Shown one piece after another: positions 33,795 to 40,804 of a DNA stretch of 64,000 bases (positions within the stretch are counted from its first letter, which is position 1; each line of letters starts with the position of its first letter). The notes beneath the pieces were generated by a model, which saw nothing but the letters and a program-made list of their open reading frames with translations, was not told the DNA's origin and did no database searches. This stretch comes from Ralstonia insidiosa (GTDB lineage: Bacteria > Pseudomonadota > Gammaproteobacteria > Burkholderiales > Burkholderiaceae), in assembly GCF_008801405.1 (NCBI RefSeq), contig NZ_VZPV01000003.1:62001-126000 (forward strand). The letters run 5' to 3'. The translations under genes were made by a program, and so were the position numbers.

Positions 33795-34895
33795 ATGACT
33801 GCACTGTCCACACCCACTATCCCCCCGCGGGCCGCGGCCGAGCCGAGTGACGGCTGGCTCATCCAATGCTGCGAGCGCGGCTGGCTGCCCGATGGGCTGG
33901 TGTGCGCGGGCATGCGTGCGCTCATGCGCCAGCGCCTGCGCGACGAGGGTATTCATGACGGCGAGCTGCGATCACGGCGCTTCAACGCCCTGCTCGACGA
34001 ACTGCAAAGCAGCCCTATCGCAATCGAGACTGATGCGGCAAACACGCAGCACTATGAACTGCCGCCGGCATTCTTCGAGGCGCATCTCGGGCCGCAACTG
34101 AAGTACTCGTGCGCGCTGTATCCCACCGGCGGTGAAACGCTGGCTGAGGCAGAAGAGGCCATGTTCGCGTGCTATGCCAAACGGGCGGGTTTGGCAGACG
34201 GCCAGTGCATTCTCGATCTGGGCTGCGGCTGGGGCTCGCTGTCGCTGTGGATGGCCAAGCGCTATCCCAATGCGCGCATCGTGGCGCTGTCCAACTCGCA
34301 GGGCCAGCGCAGCTGGATCGAAGCGCGCGCCGCGGAGCGTGGCCTGACCAACCTGAGCGTGCACACCGGAAACATCGTCGATTTCGAGTTTGCGGACATG
34401 CCAAAAGGTGGCCGATTTGACCGCGTCGTATCGATCGAGATGTTCGAGCATATGAAAAACTACGGGCTGTTGCTTGGCAAGATTGCGCGCTGGATGCGCC
34501 CGGATGCCGTGCTGTTCGTGCACATCTTTGCGCACCGCACGCTGGCCTATCACTTCCAGGTACAGGACGGCACCGACTGGATGTCGAAGTATTTCTTCAC
34601 CGGCGGGACCATGCCGTCGGAGGCGCTGCTGCTGCACTTTCAGGATGACCTGCGTGTCACGAGGCAATGGTGGGTCAGCGGCACGCACTATGCGCGCACG
34701 GCCAAGCATTGGTTGGCCAACCTCGATGCTGCCCGCAGCCGCTTGATGCCGGTGTTCGCACAGACCTATGGCGAGCGTGAAGCGGCGGTGTGGTTCCAGC
34801 GGTGGCGCATGTTCTACCTGGCGGTGTCGACGCTGTTTGGCTATGCCGGTGGCAACGAGTGGGGGGTCGCGCATTACCGGTTCGCCAAGCGTTAG
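33795..34895 (+). CDS. Second CFA-synthase-like methyltransferase
   Basis: The 366-residue protein is a divergent member of the cyclopropane-fatty-acid-synthase family: HYELPPAFFEAHLGPQLKYS, motif I ILDLGCGWGSLSLWMA and SIEMFEHMKNYGLLL replace the classical forms. The active-site Glu and Met are kept but the C-terminal part differs from Cfa. This branch occurs with LitR/ECF light-response genes and includes the methyltransferase implicated in furan fatty acid formation in Rhodobacter. It converges on DUF2878, four bases apart. Confidence 0.85.
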   Translation: MTALSTPTIPPRAAAEPSDGWLIQCCERGWLPDGLVCAGMRALMRQRLRDEGIHDGELRSRRFNALLDELQSSPIAIETDAANTQHYELPPAFFEAHLGPQLKYSCALYPTGGETLAEAEEAMFACYAKRAGLADGQCILDLGCGWGSLSLWMAKRYPNARIVALSNSQGQRSWIEARAAERGLTNLSVHTGNIVDFEFADMPKGGRFDRVVSIEMFEHMKNYGLLLGKIARWMRPDAVLFVHIFAHRTLAYHFQVQDGTDWMSKYFFTGGTMPSEALLLHFQDDLRVTRQWWVSGTHYARTAKHWLANLDAARSRLMPVFAQTYGEREAAVWFQRWRMFYLAVSTLFGYAGGNEWGVAHYRFAKR

Positions 34896-34899
34896 GCGT

Positions 34900-35430
34900 T
34901 CATGGCAACTGGCCGGTTCCGTCGCTGCGCTGGCCTATCCATACCAGCACAGGCACCCACAGCGCCCAGCCGGCGGCCAGCACACCCATGGTGAGCGCCA
35001 CATCCGGCATCTGTGCCGCCCCGAGGGCCGCGCCGGCGCGAAACGACAACGGGCCGGCAACGGCGCCCAACACCGTTGCCAGCCACCACCGGCCACGCAA
35101 CCAACGAAAGAGGACATTCAATTGGATCGCGAACAACACCCAGAGCGAAAGCAGCCATGGTGGCGCGAACCCGGCCCACAGTGTGCCGTGGGGATAGTCG
35201 ATCAGTCCGACGCGTATCAGCAACGTCTCCCAAGGCGCCGCAGCCACGACCACCCATAGCACCAACCGTAACTCTCTATTCGGCTCGCGGGCTAGCCACA
35301 GATGAAGCCCCAGCAGTATCGCGACGAAGGCGACGCCAACCCACGCGGCATCGTGCGCGGCGCTGAGCACGCAGACAAACCAGCCGGCTTGTCCGGCAAT
35401 TGCATAAAGGAGGGCACGATGGGAACGCAT
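34900..35430 (-). CDS. DUF2878 membrane protein
   Basis: The 176-residue protein has about six hydrophobic spans and the DUF2878 features QAGWFVCVLSAAHDAAWVG and AAAPWETLLIRVGLIDYPHG. The function of the family is unknown, but it is a regular member of ECF/ChrR- and LitR-controlled light-stress clusters. The only ATG near the homologous start (35430) overlaps head-to-head with the start of the lipocalin gene on the other strand by 12 bases. No ribosome binding site is visible, so its start is uncertain. Confidence 0.82.
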   Translation of the reverse strand: MRSHRALLYAIAGQAGWFVCVLSAAHDAAWVGVAFVAILLGLHLWLAREPNRELRLVLWVVVAAAPWETLLIRVGLIDYPHGTLWAGFAPPWLLSLWVLFAIQLNVLFRWLRGRWWLATVLGAVAGPLSFRAGAALGAAQMPDVALTMGVLAAGWALWVPVLVWIGQRSDGTGQLP

Positions 35431-36051
35431 GGTCAAAGTCAGGGCTCGCGCGTCCTGTTACGTTGGGCGGGCCGCTTTTCGGTGGCCGCACTGCTGATTG
35501 CCTGTGCGGCGTGCTCGGGGCCTCCGCCGAATCCCAATCCGCGGGCTGCCGTGCCGCTGCAGACGGTGCCGGTTGATCTCCAGCGCTACATGGGCCGCTG
35601 GTATGTCATCGCGAATATCCCGTACTTTGGCGAGCGCGGCAACGTCGGCAGCTACGCCGAGTGGGCGCTGCGGCCCGACGGCCGTATCGACGATGCCTAT
35701 GTCTACCGCCCCGGCGGTTTCGATGCGCCCTTCAAGCGCATGCAGTTTGTGGATTCGGTGGTAGCGGGCAGCGGCGGTGGCGAGTGGCGCGTGCGCTTGT
35801 TCTGGCCGATCTACGTTTCGCAACAGACGCTGTATGTCGACCCGGAATACCGGGTGACGCTCTTGGGCTATCCCGACAAGAGCCTCGGCTGGGTGTTCTC
35901 GCGTGACCCCGACATGAGCGATGCCGACTATCGCGCGGCACTCAACCGCTTCGAGGCGATGGGCTACGACACGTCGCGCTTCCGGCGCGTGCCGCAATTC
36001 CCGAGCCAGATTGGGCAACCAGGCTTCCAGTCGCCGGGGGACGACAACTAG
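35419..36051 (+). CDS. Lipocalin-family lipoprotein
   Basis: The 210-residue protein has a signal peptide with a lipobox-like LLIACAAC and the lipocalin signature YMGRWYVIANIPYF (G-x-W), followed by PDGRIDDAYVYRP and a second conserved block ending YPDKSLGWVFSRDP. It resembles outer-membrane Blc, which stores or carries lysophospholipids or fatty acids. ATG 35419 follows AAGGAGGG. It belongs to the lipid-related part of the light-stress island; a second lipocalin lies at 43804. Confidence 0.88.
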   Translation: MGTHGQSQGSRVLLRWAGRFSVAALLIACAACSGPPPNPNPRAAVPLQTVPVDLQRYMGRWYVIANIPYFGERGNVGSYAEWALRPDGRIDDAYVYRPGGFDAPFKRMQFVDSVVAGSGGGEWRVRLFWPIYVSQQTLYVDPEYRVTLLGYPDKSLGWVFSRDPDMSDADYRAALNRFEAMGYDTSRFRRVPQFPSQIGQPGFQSPGDDN

Positions 36052-36062
36052 CCGTATGCGCA

Positions 36063-36599
36063 TCACTGTGACTCGCCCAGCAGATGGTGGCGCAGGGCAG
36101 GTGCCCGGGTGCCGGGGGCGAGCCAGATATCGAAGAAGGCGCGGGCAAAGGCCGGGTCGTCAACCTCGGTCGTCAGTTGCCCGTTGGCATAGAAGCGCGC
36201 ACCGCGGTCCGGCAGGTAGACGCCGCACAGTGTGTCGCCGGGCTTCACGTCCACGAACGCGGGCATCATCGCCTCCTGCCATCGCGCCAAAGTGGCATCG
36301 GATGGCGGAGGCACCTGAATCCGCCGAATCTCATCAATGGCCGTTTTGATCAGGCGGGTCCTGGTGACAGGGCGTCGGTACGTGACTTCCAACGCGAAAG
36401 CGGCATCATAGCCAGCCGGAATTTTTGCACTCCAGAGCTGTGCGTCGTAGAAGCAGAATCCGAAGATGCAGAGTTCGCCCTTGCCCGAAAGTTCGGCTGG
36501 CGCCAGGGTGTCACGGCAAGCCGCAAAGGCATGAAAGCTTGTGGCTGCGCAGAGCGTGGCGACCACGGTTCTGATGGTCAGATGGCGTTTGGCAAACAT
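36063..36599 (-). CDS. Chalcone-isomerase-like exported protein
   Basis: The 178-residue product has a signal peptide (residues 1-24, ending FHAFAA) and the bacterial chalcone-isomerase-like pattern: LSGKGELCIFGFCFYDAQLW, then LEVTYRRPVTRTRLIKTAIDE and a C-terminal FFDIWLAPGTRAPALRHHLLG. The family does not make flavonoids in bacteria; it probably binds or isomerises fatty acids. It regularly accompanies ECF-controlled CFA and DUF2878 genes. It converges on the lipocalin gene. The start at 36599 is chosen for the signal peptide. Confidence 0.8.
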   Translation of the reverse strand: MFAKRHLTIRTVVATLCAATSFHAFAACRDTLAPAELSGKGELCIFGFCFYDAQLWSAKIPAGYDAAFALEVTYRRPVTRTRLIKTAIDEIRRIQVPPPSDATLARWQEAMMPAFVDVKPGDTLCGVYLPDRGARFYANGQLTTEVDDPAFARAFFDIWLAPGTRAPALRHHLLGESQ

Positions 36600-36967
36600 A
36601 TCGCAAAGGTGCATGCAATGAGTGGGTAGAGCGTCAAGCTGCTGCATTCTCGAGCGTGTTGGCGCGATCAACGTCTGACATCACGTTTGCATCGTTCAAA
36701 GGTCAAACCTTCTACTTGCATCCAGGCATTTTTCCGGGCTTGCGGACGCAGTTGCAGATGAATCCGATGCTGAGCGATGACTTCGTACTCTATTCAGTAC
36801 TCAACGCGCGCGAGACATCTGCCGCGCAATTTTTCTGACGCAAAGCCATTTCAATCCAGCACAACCAGCGTTTGCGTTGCTGCGCGATCAAGCGATGCAT
36901 CCACCGGCGAGTTCCTCACGTATATAGGTTGCTTCCACGTTGCGAAGCGCCACGATTGAGGTCAACA
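36600..36967. other. Control region between the chalcone-isomerase-like and fasciclin genes
   Basis: This 368-base divergent gap holds the promoter of the minus-strand gene on its left and an ECF-type promoter on its right (36896-36924). I see no supported gene; a 60-codon frame within it has no family features. A lone TGCATCC at 36714 has no matching -10 element. Confidence 0.55.
36896..36924 (+). promoter_or_regulatory. ECF-type promoter upstream of the fasciclin gene (copy 2)
   Basis: TGCATCC at 36896-36902, 16 bases, CGTATA at 36919-36924, 44 bases before the fasciclin start codon. The spacer is also similar to that of the folE promoter (GGCGAGTT versus TGCGAGTT), so these two may be recent copies. 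Confidence 0.75.
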
Positions 36968-37552
36968 ATGAAAAAGCATCAATTGACTGGGTTGTCTGGT
37001 GTTCTGCTTTCTCTCGCAATCTTGTCTGGCGGCTATGCTGCCGTAGCAGCGGCCGCCATGGGTGATGGCGAAGCGACCGTGATGGTGGGCGGGGCGCCGA
37101 TGTATCCGTCCAAGAACATCGTTCAGAACGCTGTGAATTCGAAGGATCACACGACGCTCGTGGCCGCCGTGAAGGCGGGCGGGCTGGTCGATACGCTGTC
37201 CGGGCCGGGGCCGTTCACCGTGTTTGCACCAACCAACGAAGCGTTCGCGGCGCTGCCTGCCGGCACGGTCGACAACCTGCTGAAGCCCGAGAGCAAGTCG
37301 ACCTTGGTCAAAGTGCTGACCTATCACGTCGTACCTGGCCGGCTCTCTGCGCAGGACCTCATGAAGGCAGTCTCGGATGGCGGTGGCAAAGCCACCCTCA
37401 AGACCGTTGAGGGGGATGCACTCACCGTCATGCAGAAGGGTAATAACCTGTTTGTCACTGACGACAAGGGCGGTGTCGCCACCGTGACGATCGGCAATGT
37501 GTACCAATCGAACGGCGTGATTCACGTTGTGGACAAGGTGCTCCTGCCGTAA
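36968..37552 (+). CDS. Secreted fasciclin (FAS1) domain protein
   Basis: The 194-residue protein has a signal peptide (about residues 1-33) and one FAS1 domain: FTVFAPTNEAFAALPAGTVD (H1 box), LTYHVVPGRLSAQDL and the H2 box VYQSNGVIHVVDKVLLP. FAS1 proteins mediate adhesion or stress protection. The related mycobacterial MPT70/MPT83 are controlled by SigK/RskA, and here a SigK/RskA-like pair follows the gene directly, which makes it the likely main target of that sigma factor. Confidence 0.93.
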   Translation: MKKHQLTGLSGVLLSLAILSGGYAAVAAAAMGDGEATVMVGGAPMYPSKNIVQNAVNSKDHTTLVAAVKAGGLVDTLSGPGPFTVFAPTNEAFAALPAGTVDNLLKPESKSTLVKVLTYHVVPGRLSAQDLMKAVSDGGGKATLKTVEGDALTVMQKGNNLFVTDDKGGVATVTIGNVYQSNGVIHVVDKVLLP

Positions 37553-37566
37553 TCGGTCCCGTACAA

Positions 37567-37588
37567 CGCGGGGGCGTGTGCCCCCGCG
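37567..37588. other. Perfect GC hairpin after the fasciclin gene
   Basis: CGCGGGGGC and GCCCCCGCG pair over nine bases around GTGT, 14 bases past the fasciclin stop. There is no T-run, so it may weaken rather than end transcription into the sigma-factor gene. Confidence 0.55.
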
Positions 37589-37722
37589 CGTGTTCGAACA
37601 GTGATGAGAGGAACGGCATGCCATCCACACTTCGCTATGCTCAGGGCGTTCGTTGCGCGAGCGATGCGGTTGGTATACCTTTGTCGCATCCTGTTGCGGG
37701 CAACCGAGGCACGCGAAATCTT

Positions 37723-38328
37723 ATGCACGTTGTCGGAGCATCTTTGCTCGAGTCTGAGGACTCAATATCTGCGCGCCAGAATGGTGGTCGGGAACATTTA
37801 GTTCAACTCCTCAAGCAGACCGCAGAAGGCAGCCGCCCAGCCTTTGCCGAGCTTTACACCCTCACGTCGCCCAAACTCTATTCGCTCGCGTACGGCATTC
37901 TTCGCAGCTCGGGTGAAGCGGAGGACGTGCTCCAGGAAATCTATGTCGCCATCTGGCAACGCGCCGATCAATTTGATCCTGGCCGAGGAACGGCTATGAC
38001 GTGGCTGATTTCGCTGGCGAGAAACAAGGCGATCGATCGCCTTCGTCAGGCTCGCGAGACAGCAGGAGAAGAGACTGACTGGACGCACATCATCGACGAG
38101 CAAGCGACGCCGCCGGAGGCGGCGGGTATGACTCAGGAGCGCCGGCGTCTGGAGGGTTGTATTCAAAAGCTTGAAGCGCGGCAGCGAGGCGTGATCGTCG
38201 AAGCGTTTTATACGGGCGCGAGCTACCCAGATCTCGCAGCGCGACTGAGCGTGCCCATCGGTACGATGAAGAGTTGGGTGCGGCGCAGTCTGCTGCAGTT
38301 GAAGACGTGCCTGGAGCAACAGCCATGA
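37723..38328 (+). CDS. sigK: ECF sigma factor, SigK (ECF19)-like
   Basis: The 201-residue protein has sigma region 2 (YSLAYGILRSSGEAEDVLQEIYVAIWQRA, with the core-binding and -10 helix FDPGRGTAMTWLISLARNKAIDRLR) and region 4 (YPDLAARLSVPIGTMKSWVRRSLLQL). It is closest in pattern to the SigK/ECF19 group, whose -35 element in mycobacteria is reported as CCATCC, near the CATCC of the island's repeated promoter. ATG 37723 starts a well-formed protein; an in-frame extension of 49 residues upstream looks non-coding. Its stop overlaps the start of the anti-sigma gene. Confidence 0.88.
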   Translation: MHVVGASLLESEDSISARQNGGREHLVQLLKQTAEGSRPAFAELYTLTSPKLYSLAYGILRSSGEAEDVLQEIYVAIWQRADQFDPGRGTAMTWLISLARNKAIDRLRQARETAGEETDWTHIIDEQATPPEAAGMTQERRRLEGCIQKLEARQRGVIVEAFYTGASYPDLAARLSVPIGTMKSWVRRSLLQLKTCLEQQP

Positions 38329-39047
38329 CGCTCGATCGCGATCTGGATTGCGCCGAGTACGTTCTTGGACTGTTGGACAGCCAGGAGCGCAAGGCGCTTG
38401 AGCGTGCGCTGGATCAGGATGCTGCCTTACGGGACTCGGTCAGTGCCTGGGAGGCGCGCCTGTCTCCCCTCGGAGAAGACGCCGTAGACATGGTGCCGCC
38501 TGCGCGCGTATGGAAGCGGATCCAGGCCGATCTGGGCCACGTTGATCACGCTGCGGCGCCCGCACCTGAGCCGCTGGTGCGGCGGATCTGGAACAGTATT
38601 GGGCTCTGGCGCACTGTGGCGCTCGCAACGAGCTTGGCGACGGTCACGGCTGTTGCGCTGAACCTTTCTCTGTTTTCATCGACCGCGACAGCGCCTGACG
38701 CGAAGCCGGCCTACATTGCCGCGGCCATCACCGACGAGAATGGCTTGCCGCATTGGACAATGACGATCGACACGGCAAAGCGGGAGATCGTCGTGGTGCC
38801 GGCCGTTGCATTGCGGGTTGCCGAGAGCGCCTCGACGGAACTCTGGTTGATTCCTGAGAATAGCAAGCCGATATCGTTGGGCGTGTTCGCGTCTGACCGA
38901 TCGACGTCGATTCCGCTGTCGAGGGAAAACGCTGCAAAGCTCAATGCGCGTGCGATTCTCGCCGTCTCGCTGGAGCCGAAAGGCGGGTCTCCGACAGGGC
39001 AGGCTACCGGTCCCATCGTGGGCAAGGGCGCAATGCATGACACATAA
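38325..39047 (+). CDS. rskA: RskA-like membrane anti-sigma factor
   Basis: The 240-residue protein begins with the anti-sigma-K N-terminal domain (CAEYVLGLLDSQERKALERAL, then AWEARLSPLGE), has one membrane span at about residues 92-114 and a periplasmic RskA C-terminal domain (ELWLIPENSKPISLGVF). It lacks the zinc Cys/His motif of ChrR-type anti-sigmas, so the signal is likely received at the membrane, possibly by proteolysis as in SigK/RskA. The ATGA overlap with sigK suggests translational coupling. Terminator at 39097. Confidence 0.88.
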   Translation: MTLDRDLDCAEYVLGLLDSQERKALERALDQDAALRDSVSAWEARLSPLGEDAVDMVPPARVWKRIQADLGHVDHAAAPAPEPLVRRIWNSIGLWRTVALATSLATVTAVALNLSLFSSTATAPDAKPAYIAAAITDENGLPHWTMTIDTAKREIVVVPAVALRVAESASTELWLIPENSKPISLGVFASDRSTSIPLSRENAAKLNARAILAVSLEPKGGSPTGQATGPIVGKGAMHDT

Positions 39048-39096
39048 CGTTGACTGGCATTGTCCCAGCAGCGATCGGATGAAGTCAGCGAAAGTG

Positions 39097-39120
39097 AAGG
39101 CCGGCAAATTTGCCGGCCTT
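39097..39120 (+). terminator. Rho-independent terminator of the sigK-rskA unit
   Basis: A fully palindromic 24-base GC-rich sequence (AAGGCCGGCAAA and its complement) followed by TTTGCG, 50 bases past the rskA stop. Confidence 0.75.
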
Positions 39121-39135
39121 TGCGTTATTGGCGGC

Positions 39136-39165
39136 AAAAAAAACCTCCGACCCTTAGGACGGAGG
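39136..39165 (-). terminator. Rho-independent terminator of the minus-strand operon
   Basis: On the minus strand a CCTCCG/CGGAGG stem is followed by a run of eight T. It lies 33 bases past the stop of the gene at 39199 and back to back with the plus-strand terminator. Confidence 0.8.
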
Positions 39166-39198
39166 TGTAACGCGAAGCCCCGGCGCGTTCAATGGAAA

Positions 39199-39885
39199 TC
39201 AAAGACGAGACGACATGTACTGCTCCCTGACTGCCAGCCCGGCGTATGGCAGGTTGCTGGCTGTGACGATCGCCAGGTAATCGGCGAATCGATACTGCAA
39301 ACGTGCCGTTTGCAGTGGTGATGCGCTCAATACCGCCGGTGATGCATTACCCACTGTCGAGGTTGGTGCACCGAGCGCGTTGCGCAGCGCATGTGTCGCG
39401 CCGTCCCACGCGGCGGCGGTGTCGTTGGCGCTCATCCCGCGCCGGTAGACATCTACACCGATGAGATGACCACTTGGACCGAAGCTGAGCCACAACTCGC
39501 TGACGGGCGGGCCGGCAAGACCGAGCTTAGAGGCGTCAACGCCGCGGCAGCGAAGATACTGATAGCCGTGCGTGACGGCATCGCAGGCGATGCCCTTTTC
39601 GTGTGCCCAGCGAGCGGCCTCATCCGCAGTCGTGCCATCCAGCACGAACCCGCCCGGGAGCGGTCGTGCAGGTGCCAACTGGTCTGCCCGCAGATGCGCC
39701 AATCCGCTGGCACGTAGCGCGCTGACTTGCTCGGCCGTGGTGTCGTTGACGGGGCAGGGGACGCCAAGCATGGCGAGCACAGGGCGAGCTGCCTTCAAGT
39801 GCATTGCTCCAACGAGACCGATCGCGACCGTAAGCGCTGCAACGCTGAGCAAGGTGTACCGTTGCAGCGGGCGTCGCGGATTCAT
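39199..39885 (-). CDS. Membrane-anchored protein of unknown function
   Basis: The 228-residue product has one N-terminal hydrophobic segment (residues 11-28, LLSVAALTVAIGLVGAMH), which anchors it or serves as a signal. The rest is periplasmic, with Cys in GVPCPVND, GIACDAV and YLRCRG. I do not recognise the family. It overlaps the truncated-haemoglobin lipoprotein gene by four bases (ATGA), so the two are one unit under the ECF-type promoter at 40548-40576 and may work together at the membrane. Confidence 0.6.
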   Translation of the reverse strand: MNPRRPLQRYTLLSVAALTVAIGLVGAMHLKAARPVLAMLGVPCPVNDTTAEQVSALRASGLAHLRADQLAPARPLPGGFVLDGTTADEAARWAHEKGIACDAVTHGYQYLRCRGVDASKLGLAGPPVSELWLSFGPSGHLIGVDVYRRGMSANDTAAAWDGATHALRNALGAPTSTVGNASPAVLSASPLQTARLQYRFADYLAIVTASNLPYAGLAVREQYMSSRL

Positions 39886-40472
39886 TGGCAGTTCTGGGCG
39901 GTATTCGGGCCCAGGTACTTAGGCATGGACGACACGATGGCCGATTTGAGACCCGTGAGGACGGGTGCCACACGGGAGATGTAGCCATCCGGAACGCCAT
40001 CGGTCTTCATGACAGCGGCAGCATCGGTGATGAACTGGTCGAACACGCAGCCGGGAACGCCGACATCAGAATGCGCCGTGGCCATGTCGTCACACATGAC
40101 CGTGGCACCGTCCGCGGCGACTTGTCCCGGATAGCTGAAGGGGCCACCAAACAGCGCCTTGAACTGGAGGTTGAGGCAAGCCTTGAGACGCCCCACCGTA
40201 TCGTGTCCGGGCTGACCGAGGTTGGCGAAATACGGTGCCTCTTTGGGGTCTGCAAGCAACCCGGACACCGCGTCGTCGACCACCTTGGCAATGGCGGCCG
40301 GTGCGCTGGCGTCTCCGCCAAGTCCCGACCACATGTCGGCGTTCTGGGGGAATTGTGCTGTTGACGCCGTCGATGCCATCGATGCCATCGGCGTGGGTGT
40401 GTCGTCGCCACCTCCGCATGCACTCAGTGTTGCGGTCGTCAACGTTAGAACCAATAGCAGTGCTCGCTTCAT
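39882..40472 (-). CDS. Truncated-haemoglobin-like lipoprotein
   Basis: The 196-residue protein has a lipoprotein signal (LSACGGG) and a Met/Ala/Ser/Thr linker, followed by a group I truncated globin pattern: LGGDASAPAAIAKVVDDAVS, KACLNLQFKALFGGPFSYPGQ, and MATAHSDVGVPGCVFDQFI, where the His aligns with the proximal haem ligand of trHbN (VHQGRGI). Globins are usually cytoplasmic, so an exported, lipid-anchored one is unusual. A role in scavenging NO or reactive oxygen at the envelope is plausible. It is driven by the ECF-type promoter at 40548-40576. Confidence 0.72.
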   Translation of the reverse strand: MKRALLLVLTLTTATLSACGGGDDTPTPMASMASTASTAQFPQNADMWSGLGGDASAPAAIAKVVDDAVSGLLADPKEAPYFANLGQPGHDTVGRLKACLNLQFKALFGGPFSYPGQVAADGATVMCDDMATAHSDVGVPGCVFDQFITDAAAVMKTDGVPDGYISRVAPVLTGLKSAIVSSMPKYLGPNTAQNCQ

Positions 40473-40547
40473 GGATCAATCTCCTTTGGTCGGGTATCGA
40501 TTGCGCACTGCGCGGCTTGCTTCCATCGCTACACAGCGCTGATTCCA

Positions 40548-40576
40548 TATACGTTTGCCATGCGAGACTGGATGCA
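40548..40576 (-). promoter_or_regulatory. ECF-type promoter upstream of the globin lipoprotein operon (copy 3)
   Basis: On the minus strand, TGCATCC (40576-40570), 16 bases, CGTATA (40553-40548), 76 bases before the start codon at 40472. It is one arm of a divergent promoter pair. Confidence 0.75.
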
Positions 40577-40634
40577 GAATAAATCGCGCACCTGAGAAGC
40601 GCTGGGTGGACGACGGTGCACGCGCAGGCGCGGT

Positions 40635-40663
40635 TGCATCCAACCACGCAGGCGGACCGTATA
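40635..40663 (+). promoter_or_regulatory. ECF-type promoter upstream of the hydrolase lipoprotein gene (copy 4)
   Basis: TGCATCC at 40635-40641, 16 bases, CGTATA at 40658-40663, on the plus strand. The two -35 boxes of this divergent pair are 58 bases apart. The leader to the ATG at 40805 is about 140 bases. Confidence 0.75.
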
Positions 40664-40804
40664 TGCCAGACGACACAACGATTCCACGCGTACTTTCATG
40701 GTGATCCTGCTCAATTTCCGCCGTGCTGACTGGCCACGGCCTGACACCGGCGCACGTCTGAATGGGCGCAATACGCGCTGTCATGCCCTGGCATTGGAGT
40801 GCGC

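Noticed and set aside
36714..36720. Additional TGCATCC within the 36.6-36.9 kb gap
   Set aside because: No CGTATA lies 16 or 17 bases downstream, so it was not counted as a fifth promoter copy.
36656..36838. 60-codon plus-strand frame upstream of the fasciclin gene
   Set aside because: No ribosome binding site, no family pattern, and it lies within a divergent control region.
37618..37722. Search for an ECF promoter directly before sigK
   Set aside because: CATCC strings are present but no matching -10 at the right distance. sigK may be read from the fasciclin promoter.
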